NCBI GenBank assembly: GCA_003281405.1
Contig: QCCD01000013.1
Coordinates: 1 to 39,279, forward strand
Length of the DNA: 39,279 nucleotides
Direction of reading: 5' to 3'
Source: Prochlorococcus sp. AG-347-K16
Lineage (GTDB): Bacteria; Cyanobacteriota; Cyanobacteriia; PCC-6307; Cyanobiaceae
The translations under genes were made by a program, and so were the position numbers. Positions 1-8,263 of the stretch are shown here, one piece after another (the stretch's first letter is position 1; every line of letters starts with the position of its first letter). The notes beneath the pieces were generated by a model. That model saw only the letters and a list, made by a program, of their open reading frames with translations, was not told the origin of the DNA and ran no database searches.

Positions 1-1036
1 CTCTTTGAAAAACTAATTGTACTATTTGATTATTGAATGTTATGAAAAATCCTGTTAAAAAAATAGCTGTCAAAAAACAGTACTCTATCCCAGATATCAA
101 TTGTTTTTGTAAACCTCTTTCGTCTTTTTCACTTCTCAATTTTGAGAATTTTGGAAGTAATGGCAAAATCAAGGAGTTAGATAATATGCCTAAGGGGGCT
201 TGTATAAGAAAGTTTCCGTAAGCTAGTCCAGATGCTGCGCCTTGAAAACTTGAAGCGAAAAACATATCGATAAAAACATTAATTTGATTTAGACCTGATG
301 AGATAGATGCTGGAATAATTAGTTTGAAAATCCTCCTTTGTTCATCTTTAAATAAATTGAAGGTTGACTTTAACCTCAAGAGACCAATTTTATTTATTTC
401 CCAACTTTGAACAACAAACTGAATTAAAGTTCCTGTTAAAGTTGCAAATGCCAGTAACCCCTTGAAATTAAAGAAATTAGAAGATGTACTTTCTTGGTTG
501 AAAACCCAACTAAATAAAATAAAAAAAATAATAGTTACGCTTGTTATTGCTGGACTTATACTTGATAAAAAGAATTTTCTTTGGGAATTTAAGGCACCAA
601 AGCTTAAACCTATGAAACCGGATAAAGGGATGCAAGGTGTAAGTATTTGTAATTGGTAAGTGGCAATAGATTTAGCTTCGTAACTTAAATTGGGAGCTAA
701 TAATTCAATTAATAAACTTGAATTCCAATATATCAATATAGCTAAACCAATTAATAATATCGAAAGTTTTATGATTACTTGAGTTAAAACAATCCCTGCA
801 TTTTTTTTGTTAAGGGGAGTTAGAACTGCAACGACTGCGTTATGTAAGGGACCATTAATCCCTCCAATGATTATTAGCAAAAAACCTGGAATTATATAGG
901 CATAATTAAATGCGTCGTATGTTAACCCAACTCCAAAAGCAGCAGCTATAAATATTTGTCTTATACATCCAGCTAATTTACTAAGACTAGTACCAAATGA
1001 AATTGAAAAAACATTATTTTTTAAAAATGCATGCAT
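1..1036 (-). CDS. murJ: Lipid II flippase MurJ (MviN family), C-terminus cut off by window edge
   Basis: This is an open minus-strand frame with no stop from about 1036 to the left edge (about 345 codons; the family is usually 500-550 aa). The translation starts MHAFLKNNVFSISFGTSLSK and continues with the residues IRQIFIAAAFGVG and IIGGINGPLHNAVVAVLTP. This matches the first membrane helices of MurJ/MviN, which flips lipid II across the inner membrane for peptidoglycan synthesis. The rest is a run of hydrophobic segments. The ATG at 1036 is the first clear start; an in-frame TTG at 1075 would add 13 residues. The gene diverges from sfsA at 1107. The reading is strong for the family; the last 150-200 residues lie outside the window. 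Confidence 0.9.
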   Translation of the reverse strand, partial: MHAFLKNNVFSISFGTSLSKLAGCIRQIFIAAAFGVGLTYDAFNYAYIIPGFLLIIIGGINGPLHNAVVAVLTPLNKKNAGIVLTQVIIKLSILLIGLAILIYWNSSLLIELLAPNLSYEAKSIATYQLQILTPCIPLSGFIGLSFGALNSQRKFFLSSISPAITSVTIIFFILFSWVFNQESTSSNFFNFKGLLAFATLTGTLIQFVVQSWEINKIGLLRLKSTFNLFKDEQRRIFKLIIPASISSGLNQINVFIDMFFASSFQGAASGLAYGNFLIQAPLGILSNSLILPLLPKFSKLRSEKDERGLQKQLISGIEYCFLTAIFLTGFFITFNNQIVQLVFQR

Positions 1037-1106
1037 TTGGATTTGTCTAAATTGTTCAAGAAGTTTAAGTTTCAATTATATTTGATTTTTAACTAACGAC
1101 ATATTT

Positions 1107-1847
1107 ATGAATGATCGGATAATTGAATTTGATCCATTAATTGAAGGAGTTTTAATCAAGAGGTATAAAAGGTTTCTTGCAGATATAAAATTGGAGAGTG
1201 GAGAGGTAGTAACTGCTCATTGTGCCAACACAGGCCCAATGAAGGGACTTTTGAGTGAGGGAGCAAAGGTAAGAATAAGTGTTTCCTCTTCTCCAAAAAG
1301 AAAATTACCTTTTACTTGGGAACAGATATGTGTTTTAGATGCAAAAAATGATGAGGTTTGGGTTGGTATAAATACTCTATTTGCAAATAAGTTAATCAAA
1401 AAGGTTATTGAGAAAAATTTGCTTGACGAAATAATAGGAGAAATAGAGACAATTAAATCCGAAGTTCCTTATGGAAAAGATAAAAAAAGCAGAATTGACT
1501 TTTTTTTAACTCCAAAATCTTCAAATCCTGATAAACGTAACATTTACATAGAGGTTAAAAATACGACTTGGATTAGAGAAAATGTTGCTCTATTCCCTGA
1601 TACAGTAACGAAAAGAGGTCAAAAACACCTCATGGAATTAAAGGAATTAATTCCTGAAAGTAAAAGTGTTCTAGTACTTTGTATTACAAGAAAAGACGCA
1701 TGCTTCTTTGCTCCTGGAGATGATGCAGATCCCTTTTATGGCAGTCTTTTTAGAGAATGTTTAAGTGCAGGAATGATCGCTGTTCCATGTTCCTTCGAAT
1801 TTCATAAGGATCATGTATCATGGCGGGGGATTAAACCTTTGAAATAA
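1107..1847 (+). CDS. sfsA: SfsA family protein (sugar fermentation stimulation protein homolog)
   Basis: This 246-aa protein has the SfsA layout. An N-terminal OB-like part carries the residues [19 protein letters not shown] and [15 protein letters not shown]-terminal nuclease-like fold carries [31 protein letters not shown] and AVPCSFEF. The conserved D, EVK and Asp/Lys positions resemble a PD-(D/E)xK arrangement known in the family. SfsA was named from an E. coli maltose phenotype and binds nucleic acid; its exact cellular role is unsettled, so a specific function should not be assumed here. Length is normal for the family. It diverges from murJ and lies upstream of amt, without a clear intrinsic terminator between them. 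Confidence 0.9.
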   Translation: MNDRIIEFDPLIEGVLIKRYKRFLADIKLESGEVVTAHCANTGPMKGLLSEGAKVRISVSSSPKRKLPFTWEQICVLDAKNDEVWVGINTLFANKLIKKVIEKNLLDEIIGEIETIKSEVPYGKDKKSRIDFFLTPKSSNPDKRNIYIEVKNTTWIRENVALFPDTVTKRGQKHLMELKELIPESKSVLVLCITRKDACFFAPGDDADPFYGSLFRECLSAGMIAVPCSFEFHKDHVSWRGIKPLK

Positions 1848-1930
1848 ATAAAATCTTGATATTTTGAAACTCTTTAAAAAAAAATTTTTTAATTTAACAA
1901 ATTATTTTTTAAGGTGCAACTATAAAAATG

Positions 1931-1972
1931 GTATCAACAACTACTAGACACCGATAAGTTTTTTGAATAAAT
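1931..1972 (+). promoter_or_regulatory. NtcA-activated promoter of amt (GTA-N8-TAC box plus -10)
   Basis: A perfect NtcA consensus, GTA-N8-TAC, occupies 1931-1944. A TAN3T -10 candidate (TAAAT at 1968-1972, then T at 1973) begins 23 bases after the TAC. That is the geometry of class II NtcA promoters in cyanobacteria, where NtcA replaces the -35 contact. The downstream gene is the ammonium transporter, a classic NtcA target. The box is seen directly; activation under nitrogen limitation is inferred from family knowledge. Transcription would start near 1980. Confidence 0.8.
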
Positions 1973-1986
1973 TTAAATTTGAAAGG

Positions 1987-2008
1987 AAACAGCACAAGCT
2001 GTTTTTTT
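1987..2008 (+). terminator. Terminator-like hairpin in the amt 5' leader
   Basis: A perfect 7-bp stem, AAACAGC/GCTGTTT with loop ACAA (1987-2004), runs into four more Ts (to 2008). It sits between the NtcA promoter and the amt ATG at 2028. The shape is that of an intrinsic terminator, so it may act as an attenuator or leader terminator, or it may only stabilise the leader. It has a modest GC content (three of seven pairs). Confidence 0.5.
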
Positions 2009-2027
2009 GCAGATCTAATTTTTTTTT

Positions 2028-3488
2028 ATGACCACTGCTTTGCAAACGCCTCAAAGGCGCTCTAGGTCCAAACTTCAAGATGCAAGTCTTGTTAATGGAC
2101 CTATGCTCCTTTTGAGGAGTATTCGAGGATTTAGTTCAAACCGCTCTATGTTGTGGCTTGCAACTGTTCCCCTAGCTTTGTTTGGTTTAGGTATTTTTAA
2201 TCTTTCAGCTCACGCAGCTGATTTACCTGAGTTGAATGCAGCTTTTCTTGCTAACAATTTATGGCTCTTGATCGCTACTATATTAGTGATCTTTATGAAC
2301 GCCGGTTTCGCTATGGTTGAGGCAGGTATGTGCCGTTCTAAGAACGCTGTTAACATTCTTGCTAAAAACCTCTTTGTATTTGCTCTAGCTGTAACTTCTT
2401 ATTGGTTTATCGGCTATTCATTAATGTATGGAGGAAGTGTTGCTGACGGTTGGCTTTATTTTGGAGGCTTATTTTTTGATCCAACAGTTACTGCTGATAT
2501 GGTAACTGACGCTGGATTAGTCCCAACTGTTGATTTCTTGTTCCAGTCTGCTTTTGCAGGAACTGCCGCAACTATCGTTTCCGGTCTTGTTGCTGAAAGA
2601 GTGAAATTTGGAGAATTTGTTGTTTTTGCTGTTGTATTAACTGCATTTATATATCCAATTGCTGGTAGCTGGAAATGGAATGGTGGTTGGCTTGATTCTT
2701 TAGGTTTTGTTGATTTCGCTGGTTCTTCAATTGTTCACTCAGTTGGAGCATGGGCGGGTCTCGTAGGAGCTATGCTTCTTGGACCAAGAATTGGCAAATA
2801 CTCTGATGGAAAACCACAGGCTATGCCAGGACATAACATGGCTATAGCTACTTTAGGTGCATTAGTTCTATGGATAGGTTGGTACGGATTTAACCCCGGT
2901 TCTCAACTTGCTATGGATCAATGGGTTCCATATGTGGCTGTAACAACTACTTTGGCAGCAGCAGCTGGAGCAATTGGTGCAACTATTGTTTCAACATTAA
3001 CTTCTGGTAAGCCTGATCTTACAATGATAATTAACGGAATACTTGCTGGTTTAGTTAGTATCACTGCTGGTTGTGGTGATATGACTCTTGCTGGAGCCTG
3101 GTTCGCAGGACTAGTAGGCGGAATTATCGTTGTATTTTCTGTTGCAGCACTTGATGCTGCTGAGATCGATGATCCTGTAGGTGCATTCTCTGTTCACGGA
3201 GTTTGTGGTGTATGGGGTACTGTAGTTATCGGTCTTTGGGGTACAGCTGTTCAAGGTGATGGAGCAGGTATGGGATTGTTCAATGGTGGAGGTATTACCC
3301 TTCTTCTAGTTCAAGCCCTTGGTGCCGCAGCTTATGCTATCTGGACGCTGGTCACTTGCTGGATTGCCTGGTCTGTAATTGGAGGATTATTCGGTGGAAT
3401 TCGAGTATCTGAAGAGGAAGAGACTCAAGGCTTAGATATAGGAGAGCATGGAATGGAAGCATATCCAGACTTTGCATCTGCTAAATAA
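2028..3488 (+). CDS. amt1: Ammonium transporter Amt
   Basis: This 486-aa Amt/MEP/Rh family protein moves ammonium across the cytoplasmic membrane. An N-terminal stretch of about 40 polar residues is followed by a signal-like hydrophobic segment (about 41-60) ending SAHAAD, a probable signal peptidase site near residue 63. Eleven membrane helices are expected after it. Family motifs seen include NAGFAMVEAGMCRSKNAV, DFAGSSIVHSVGAWAGLVGA, WYGFNPGS and DPVGAFSVHGVCGVWG, which include the two pore-lining histidines. The C-terminal tail carries the regulatory residues GLDIGEHGMEAYPDF. Base use is visibly richer in GC and in favoured codons than the neighbours, fitting very high expression. It is monocistronic, with an NtcA promoter upstream and a strong terminator downstream. 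No ribosome binding site is evident. Later in-frame ATGs at codons 26 and 41 could also give a normal signal peptide. Confidence 0.97.
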   Translation: MTTALQTPQRRSRSKLQDASLVNGPMLLLRSIRGFSSNRSMLWLATVPLALFGLGIFNLSAHAADLPELNAAFLANNLWLLIATILVIFMNAGFAMVEAGMCRSKNAVNILAKNLFVFALAVTSYWFIGYSLMYGGSVADGWLYFGGLFFDPTVTADMVTDAGLVPTVDFLFQSAFAGTAATIVSGLVAERVKFGEFVVFAVVLTAFIYPIAGSWKWNGGWLDSLGFVDFAGSSIVHSVGAWAGLVGAMLLGPRIGKYSDGKPQAMPGHNMAIATLGALVLWIGWYGFNPGSQLAMDQWVPYVAVTTTLAAAAGAIGATIVSTLTSGKPDLTMIINGILAGLVSITAGCGDMTLAGAWFAGLVGGIIVVFSVAALDAAEIDDPVGAFSVHGVCGVWGTVVIGLWGTAVQGDGAGMGLFNGGGITLLLVQALGAAAYAIWTLVTCWIAWSVIGGLFGGIRVSEEEETQGLDIGEHGMEAYPDFASAK

Positions 3489-3507
3489 TCTAACAAAAAA
3501 TTTATTT

Positions 3508-3542
3508 AAGAAACTTGACTTATGTCAGGTTTCTTTTTTTTT
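3508..3542 (+). terminator. Intrinsic terminator of amt
   Basis: A 12-bp stem starts 20 bases after the amt stop: left arm 3508-3519, loop TTAT, right arm 3524-3535. It has a single G-T wobble and is followed by seven Ts. It is the clearest rho-independent terminator in the window. Confidence 0.9.
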
Positions 3543-3578
3543 ATACGAAAATTATTTAAAACGTTGTAGTATAAAAAG

Positions 3579-4775
3579 ATGGATACTCAAGCTTTTAGAA
3601 GATCCCTTCATCATTCTGATAGATACAATAGAAGGGGTTTCGATTCTCCAACAAAAAGAGCTCAAGCATTAGAAGAAGCTTACCAAAGTGATTTGATAAG
3701 TTCTATCAGGGATAATGGTTTTAATTTAACTAAAGGCAGACTAAATATTAAATTAGCCAAAGCCTTCGGTTTCTGTTGGGGAGTTGAAAGAGCTGTAGCA
3801 ATGGCTTATGAAACTAGAAGACATTATCCTAATGAGAATATTTGGATAACAAACGAAATCATTCATAATCCCTCGGTTAATGATCATTTAAGACAAATGA
3901 ATGTAAAATTCATTTCGGCTAAAAATGGAATAAAAGATTTTTCTCTAGTTTCTAATGGTGATGTTGTTATACTTCCTGCTTTCGGAGCTACTGTTCAAGA
4001 AATGAAACTATTGCATGAGAAAGGTTGTCATATTATTGATACAACATGTCCATGGGTTTCTAAGGTTTGGCATACAGTTGAAAAACATAAAAAACATGTT
4101 TTCACATCTATTATCCATGGAAAATTTAAGCATGAAGAAACTCTCGCTACAAGTTCATTCGCAGGGAAATATTTAGTTGTCCTTGATTTAGAAGAAGCAA
4201 ACTATGTATCTGAATATATTCTGGGCAGAGGCAATAGAAATGAGTTTATGAATAAATTTGCTAAAGCTTGTTCTAATGGATTTGATCCTGATAAAGATTT
4301 AGATAGAGTAGGAGTTGCAAATCAGACAACTATGCTAAAGAGCGAGACTGAGGAAATTGGAAAGGTTTTTGAAAGGACGATGTTAAAAAAATTTGGACCA
4401 GAAAACTTAAATAGTCACTTTTTAGCCTTTAATACTATTTGTGATGCAACTGAAGAAAGGCAAGATGCAATGTTCTCTTTGGTTGATGAAGACCTTGATA
4501 TTCTAGTAGTTATTGGAGGCTTCAATTCTTCCAATACTACTCACTTACAAGAAATAGCAATTACAAAAAATATTTCTTCTTTTCACATTGATACTCCAGA
4601 GAGGATTTCAGTCAAAGAAAATTCAATATTTCATAAACCACTAGGATTAGATTTAGAACTTAAAAAGAATTTTCTACCTAGCGGAAAAATTAATGTTGGA
4701 ATTACCTCAGGTGCATCAACACCTGATAAGGTCGTTGCAGATGTTATTGAAAAGTTAATTGATATTGCTTCTTGA
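3579..4775 (+). CDS. ispH: 4-hydroxy-3-methylbut-2-enyl diphosphate reductase IspH (LytB)
   Basis: IspH catalyses the last step of the MEP pathway, reducing HMBPP to IPP and DMAPP with an iron-sulfur cluster. In cyanobacteria these feed carotenoids, the phytyl chain of chlorophyll, and quinones. The 398-aa protein is of the longer cyanobacterial/plant type (E. coli is about 316 aa), with about 55 extra N-terminal residues. The three cluster cysteines are C66 ([10 protein letters not shown]), C157 (DTTCPWV) and C288 ([11 protein letters not shown]). The TSGAS motif near the C-terminus and the His residues [10 protein letters not shown] and [11 protein letters not shown] also fit. It has its own short upstream region after the amt terminator. 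Confidence 0.97.
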   Translation: MDTQAFRRSLHHSDRYNRRGFDSPTKRAQALEEAYQSDLISSIRDNGFNLTKGRLNIKLAKAFGFCWGVERAVAMAYETRRHYPNENIWITNEIIHNPSVNDHLRQMNVKFISAKNGIKDFSLVSNGDVVILPAFGATVQEMKLLHEKGCHIIDTTCPWVSKVWHTVEKHKKHVFTSIIHGKFKHEETLATSSFAGKYLVVLDLEEANYVSEYILGRGNRNEFMNKFAKACSNGFDPDKDLDRVGVANQTTMLKSETEEIGKVFERTMLKKFGPENLNSHFLAFNTICDATEERQDAMFSLVDEDLDILVVIGGFNSSNTTHLQEIAITKNISSFHIDTPERISVKENSIFHKPLGLDLELKKNFLPSGKINVGITSGASTPDKVVADVIEKLIDIAS

Positions 4776-4879
4776 AGTTATTATTTCATATTTAACTTTG
4801 CTTAGTTTTTTAAATTTATTAGTCAGATAATTCCAAAATATCTACTTTATTAACTAGAATAATGAAAAATTAATGAAGC

Positions 4880-5440
4880 ATGGAAGACAAAACACAAACT
4901 AATCAGGTTCAAACAACAAGTATGAATAGAACAAAAGCACCCCAAAAAGTTGAAGTTGTAGTCGCTAATTCATCTTCAGGGTCGGAAGTAAATATCCTTG
5001 GAGAATTGTCTATTTTTGTTTTAAGAATAGGATTTTGTGCTTTGATGATTCACCATGGTCTAGAGAAACTTCAGGATCCCCAAGGTTTTGCTGAGTTTGT
5101 AGTTGGTAAATATTTCCCATTTTTGCCAGGTGATCCTGTTATTTGGACTTTTGGAGCAGCAATTACTCAATTAGTATGCCCTGTAGGTCTGGCGATTGGG
5201 ATTTTTGCGAGACTTTCTTCCCTTGGTTTATTCTCTACAATGGCATTTGCTGTTTATTTTCATCTTTTAGATACTGGACTAGAAGGTTTTCCTTTGGCAG
5301 TAGTTGAAGGTCACAACTATGCCTTCGAATTGTCTTTCATCTATGGGGCTATTTCTCTCTACTTTCTTTGTGCAGGTCCAGGCAGGCTATCTTTATTTAG
5401 AAAAACTAACAAGATTACATATTATCCAAAATCAACATAA
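4880..5440 (+). CDS. DoxX family membrane protein
   Basis: This 186-aa protein has a polar N-terminus (about 40 residues, rich in T, Q, K and S) followed by four hydrophobic helices. DoxX signatures seen are LRIGFCALMIHHGLEKLQD, FGAAITQLVCPVGLAIGIFARL and GHNYAFELSFIYGAISLYFL. DoxX-family proteins are small four-helix membrane proteins, some linked to quinone or thiosulfate redox. The function in this organism is unknown. An internal ATG at codon 15 could be the true start. The gene ends one base before the convergent purH stop. Confidence 0.85.
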   Translation: MEDKTQTNQVQTTSMNRTKAPQKVEVVVANSSSGSEVNILGELSIFVLRIGFCALMIHHGLEKLQDPQGFAEFVVGKYFPFLPGDPVIWTFGAAITQLVCPVGLAIGIFARLSSLGLFSTMAFAVYFHLLDTGLEGFPLAVVEGHNYAFELSFIYGAISLYFLCAGPGRLSLFRKTNKITYYPKST

Positions 5441-5441
5441 T

Positions 5442-6995
5442 TTAATGTAAAAAGTGCCTTTTTTGGGTAAATACCATAGAGATTCCTTTTGAATTACACA
5501 TATCAATACTTTCTTGGTCTCTTAGACTTCCTCCTGGTTGAATAATAGCTTTTATTCCATACTCATTTGCTAGTTCTACAGTATCTGCAAATGGGAAAAA
5601 CCCATCGCTGGCCAATACAGCATCAGAAGATGAACTTCCAGCAGCTTTTAACGCAATTTTTGCTGCTCCAACTCTATTCATTTGTCCAGCTCCAATACCA
5701 ATGGTTTTTTGGTCTTTTGCAATAACAATGGCATTAGATTTAACGTGTTTACAAATTTTCCATGCAAAATTTAGATCTAAGTTAATTTGATGGCTCGGAT
5801 TTTTATTAGTTACTGAAGTCCAATTTTCAGTTTTTTCTTCACTATCATCATTATCTTGAACTAGTAATCCCCCCATTATTGATTTAGTAGAATTTTGATT
5901 CTTTTTTGGAAGTTTATCTTTTGAAAACTTTAAAATTCTTAAATTCTTTTTAACTTTTAAAATTTCTAAAGCTTCCTCATCAAAAGATGGAGCGACTACA
6001 CATTCTAAGAAAATATCCTTGAGGTGAATTGCAGTCTTACTATCAACATTTGAATTAAAAGCAACTATTCCTCCAAATGCACTAACAGAGTCGCATTCTA
6101 AAGCATTCAAGAATGCTTTGGAAGCTGAACTACTTATAGAGGCACCACAAGGATTATTGTGTTTTAAAATAACAGAGGCAAACATGTCTGTTGAAAGTTC
6201 ATCTTTTTCTATGTAGCCAAATTCTAAAACTGTTGAAAGTGCCGACTCTAGATCTAATAGATTGTTATAACTTAATTCTTTTCCTTGTAATTGTTCTGCT
6301 GAGTTCCAACCAATGTTACTTAAGCCATACCAGAAAGCTTTTTGATGTGGATTCTCCCCATATCTTAAGGTTTTGATTAGTGGATAAGATTCAATATATT
6401 TTGAAGATTGTAAATCTCTTTCTTTTCTTATCCAATTAGATATTGCAGTATCATAATCTGCTGTATGTTGAAAAGCTTCAAGGGCTAATTTTGCTTTATA
6501 TGGGTCTTTTAATTCACCTTTTTTACTTTCTTCAAGAAAATTTTGATACTGACTAGGATCTACTAAAACGGAAACATCTTTATGATTTTTAGCTGCAGAA
6601 CGAATCATAGATGGCCCTCCAATATCGATATTTTCAATAGCATCTTCCCATTTAGCTCCCTGATCTACAGTTTTTTTAAAAGGATATAAATTTACAACTA
6701 CTAAGTCAATTAACTCAAGATTGTTAGCTTCTATATCTTTTTTATGTTCCTCATCAGTTCTTTTAGCTAATATTCCCCCGTGTATTTTCGGATGTAAAGT
6801 TTTAACTCTTCCTCCAAGAATTTCTGGAGAATTAGTAAAATCTGCAACTTTAATAACTGGAATTTTTGCCTCCATAAGATGTTTGGCAGTTCCTCCACTT
6901 GATAGAATTTTATAATTAAATTGCTCTACCAATTCCTTACAAAATGGGATTATATTTTTTTTATCAGAGACACTAACTAAAGCTAATGGAGACAT
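5442..6995 (-). CDS. purH: Bifunctional AICAR transformylase/IMP cyclohydrolase PurH
   Basis: PurH performs the last two steps of de novo purine synthesis (AICAR to FAICAR to IMP). The 517-aa protein has both domains. The N-terminal MGS-like cyclohydrolase fold (about 1-140) carries LALVSVSDK, LSSGGTAKHL and GGRVKTLHPKIHGGIL. The C-terminal transformylase carries LRYGENPHQKA, ILKHNNPCGAS and GIGAGQMNRVGAA. The ATG at 6995 gives the standard N-terminus. Its start lies only 33 bp from the divergent esterase gene, and its stop abuts the doxX-like gene. Near residues 370-390 there is a polar, Asn/Lys/Ser-rich stretch that is probably a surface loop. Confidence 0.97.
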   Translation of the reverse strand: MSPLALVSVSDKKNIIPFCKELVEQFNYKILSSGGTAKHLMEAKIPVIKVADFTNSPEILGGRVKTLHPKIHGGILAKRTDEEHKKDIEANNLELIDLVVVNLYPFKKTVDQGAKWEDAIENIDIGGPSMIRSAAKNHKDVSVLVDPSQYQNFLEESKKGELKDPYKAKLALEAFQHTADYDTAISNWIRKERDLQSSKYIESYPLIKTLRYGENPHQKAFWYGLSNIGWNSAEQLQGKELSYNNLLDLESALSTVLEFGYIEKDELSTDMFASVILKHNNPCGASISSSASKAFLNALECDSVSAFGGIVAFNSNVDSKTAIHLKDIFLECVVAPSFDEEALEILKVKKNLRILKFSKDKLPKKNQNSTKSIMGGLLVQDNDDSEEKTENWTSVTNKNPSHQINLDLNFAWKICKHVKSNAIVIAKDQKTIGIGAGQMNRVGAAKIALKAAGSSSSDAVLASDGFFPFADTVELANEYGIKAIIQPGGSLRDQESIDMCNSKGISMVFTQKRHFLH

Positions 6996-7028
6996 TATGG
7001 GAAAGTTTACTTACTTAAGAATATAAAC

Positions 7029-7646
7029 ATGAAATATGCTATCAATCATGAATTTGTCTCGATTAGCTCTCAAAGTGCAACTCACCGAATTATTTTGATG
7101 CATGGTTGGGGAGCTGATTCAGATGACCTTTTGACATTTGGAAAGGAGATGAATGAAAAAATAAATCTTGATTTTGAGGTAATTTCTTTGAGGGCTCCTG
7201 GAATACACCCAAGCGGTCAGGGAAGACAGTGGTATGGATTATACCCACATGATTGGAATGGAGCTGAGGTTGAAGTAAATAAACTTTTAGTTTCATTAAA
7301 AAAATTTGATACTGATCAGATTCCACTAAGAAAAACAATTTTATTGGGTTTCTCTCAGGGGGCGGCAATGGCAATTGATGCGGGATTTAAGTTAAATTTT
7401 GGATTAATTGTTGCTTGTAGTGGTTATCCTCACCCCAACTGGTCCCCTGGAGAAAAATTCTCACCATTGATTATTAGTCATGGTTTATTTGATGAAGTTG
7501 TGCCAATAGATGCTTCTAGGACAATTTATGAAAAGGTAAAGAGTAAGTCTTCTAAATTTTGTAAATTATTAGAATTTGATGGATTTCATCAAATTGATTC
7601 AAATTTAATTAATTTTATAAGTTCAAATATAAGTAATATTTTTTAA
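7029..7646 (+). CDS. Alpha/beta hydrolase, phospholipase/carboxylesterase family
   Basis: This 205-aa single-domain alpha/beta hydrolase resembles the carboxylesterase/acyl-protein thioesterase group. The oxyanion region is HGWGADSDDL (about 25-34). The nucleophile elbow GFSQGAAMA places the serine at 109. The acid is D155 in SHGLFDEVVPI, and the base is H187 in DGFHQID. The natural substrate cannot be deduced. It diverges from purH, and its last four bases overlap the stop of the convergent DUF3155 gene. Confidence 0.87.
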   Translation: MKYAINHEFVSISSQSATHRIILMHGWGADSDDLLTFGKEMNEKINLDFEVISLRAPGIHPSGQGRQWYGLYPHDWNGAEVEVNKLLVSLKKFDTDQIPLRKTILLGFSQGAAMAIDAGFKLNFGLIVACSGYPHPNWSPGEKFSPLIISHGLFDEVVPIDASRTIYEKVKSKSSKFCKLLEFDGFHQIDSNLINFISSNISNIF

Positions 7647-8011
7647 ACAAAAGCATATTCATATTCTTCAATCTCTTCCCAATCATCTGCAGTAAGTTCT
7701 AGACCCTCAAATATTTTTTCTTCACCAATTCCTTCAACTACAACTTTTAGTGATGGAAATAGAAAATGATTTTCTTCAGCATATTGGGCGCTGAATAACC
7801 CTTTTTCACCCCAAAAAAATCTATCGGTGGTGTGTTCATTTCTTCTGACATTGAAAACTGAAGGTGCAGAGAGACCATTTTCAGCTATGAATCTTCTTGC
7901 TGCTGTAACTGGTTTATGTTTGCCAGTTTCGATATGATAAATAGGTACATGCGCCATTACTCTTTGACCAGCCAATCTTCTTCTGCTGATTCTTTTTCTT
8001 TTTTTTGACAT
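7643..8011 (-). CDS. DUF3155 domain protein, cyanobacteria-specific, function unknown
   Basis: This 122-aa protein starts with a very basic segment (KKRKRISRRRLAGQRVMAHVP) and then a compact alpha/beta-looking body with ETGKHKPVTAARRFI and FNVRRNEHTTDRFFWGEKGLF. The tail is acidic (DDWEEIEEYEYAFV). I recognise it as the DUF3155 family, which is found in cyanobacteria and has no known function. The basic head and acidic tail suggest nucleic acid or ribosome contact, but that is inference. An ATTGATTGG-AGG-like leader (GGAGTACC just upstream of the ATG) may serve as a ribosome binding site. Confidence 0.8.
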   Translation of the reverse strand: MSKKRKRISRRRLAGQRVMAHVPIYHIETGKHKPVTAARRFIAENGLSAPSVFNVRRNEHTTDRFFWGEKGLFSAQYAEENHFLFPSLKVVVEGIGEEKIFEGLELTADDWEEIEEYEYAFV

Positions 8012-8263
8012 TGATTGGTACTCCTGAAATTATTAATGAGATTAGTCTTATTTATTTTTACTAATCTTATATATGTGATTTAAAATTCACCTCAAATTAC
8101 ATAGAGGACCCATCAACCCCTGATGTAGCTTAAAATATGATTAAATATTCATATTTAAGGCTGGCTAAATCCAAACCTCTTTATATATCTTAATACTTTT
8201 TTCATATTTTACAAGACCTTTTTCAAGTTTTTTTAAAAAAAATTTCTCAAAATTTCATTAATT
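8012..8263. other. Longest intergenic gap, divergent promoters, no gene recognised
   Basis: This 252-bp gap lies between the divergent DUF3155 gene (minus) and the histidine kinase (plus). It holds one inverted repeat, GATTAGT (8040-8046) and ACTAATC (8060-8066), separated by 13 bases near the DUF3155 start. The rest is AT-rich. I see no tRNA, no open frame with coding character and no recognisable riboswitch. A small RNA cannot be excluded. Confidence 0.5.

Noticed and set aside
33-659. Short plus-strand frames at 33-221 and 462-659.
   Set aside because: They run opposite to the open murJ frame and lack coding character; both are shadow frames.
1873-1895. Poly-A/poly-T dyad after sfsA.
   Set aside because: A pure A/T palindrome is expected by chance at this composition and is not a stable hairpin.
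1928-1957. Tiny 9-codon open frame (ATG...TAA) overlapping the NtcA box upstream of amt, a possible leader peptide.
   Set aside because: It lies upstream of the predicted transcription start, so it would not be on the amt mRNA.
2028-3488. Horizontal transfer of amt because its base composition differs from neighbours.
   Set aside because: The richer codon use fits very high expression of a core picocyanobacterial gene; synteny looks ordinary and no mobile element is present.
5449-5464. AAAAAG/CTTTTT hairpin with T run at the doxX-like/purH junction, a possible terminator.
   Set aside because: The stem is almost all A-T, only 6 bp, and it lies inside the purH coding end; too weak to call.
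8012-8263. Small RNA or riboswitch in the longest gap.
   Set aside because: I could not recognise a conserved fold or consensus; only one 7-bp inverted repeat, so nothing beyond 'gap' is claimed.
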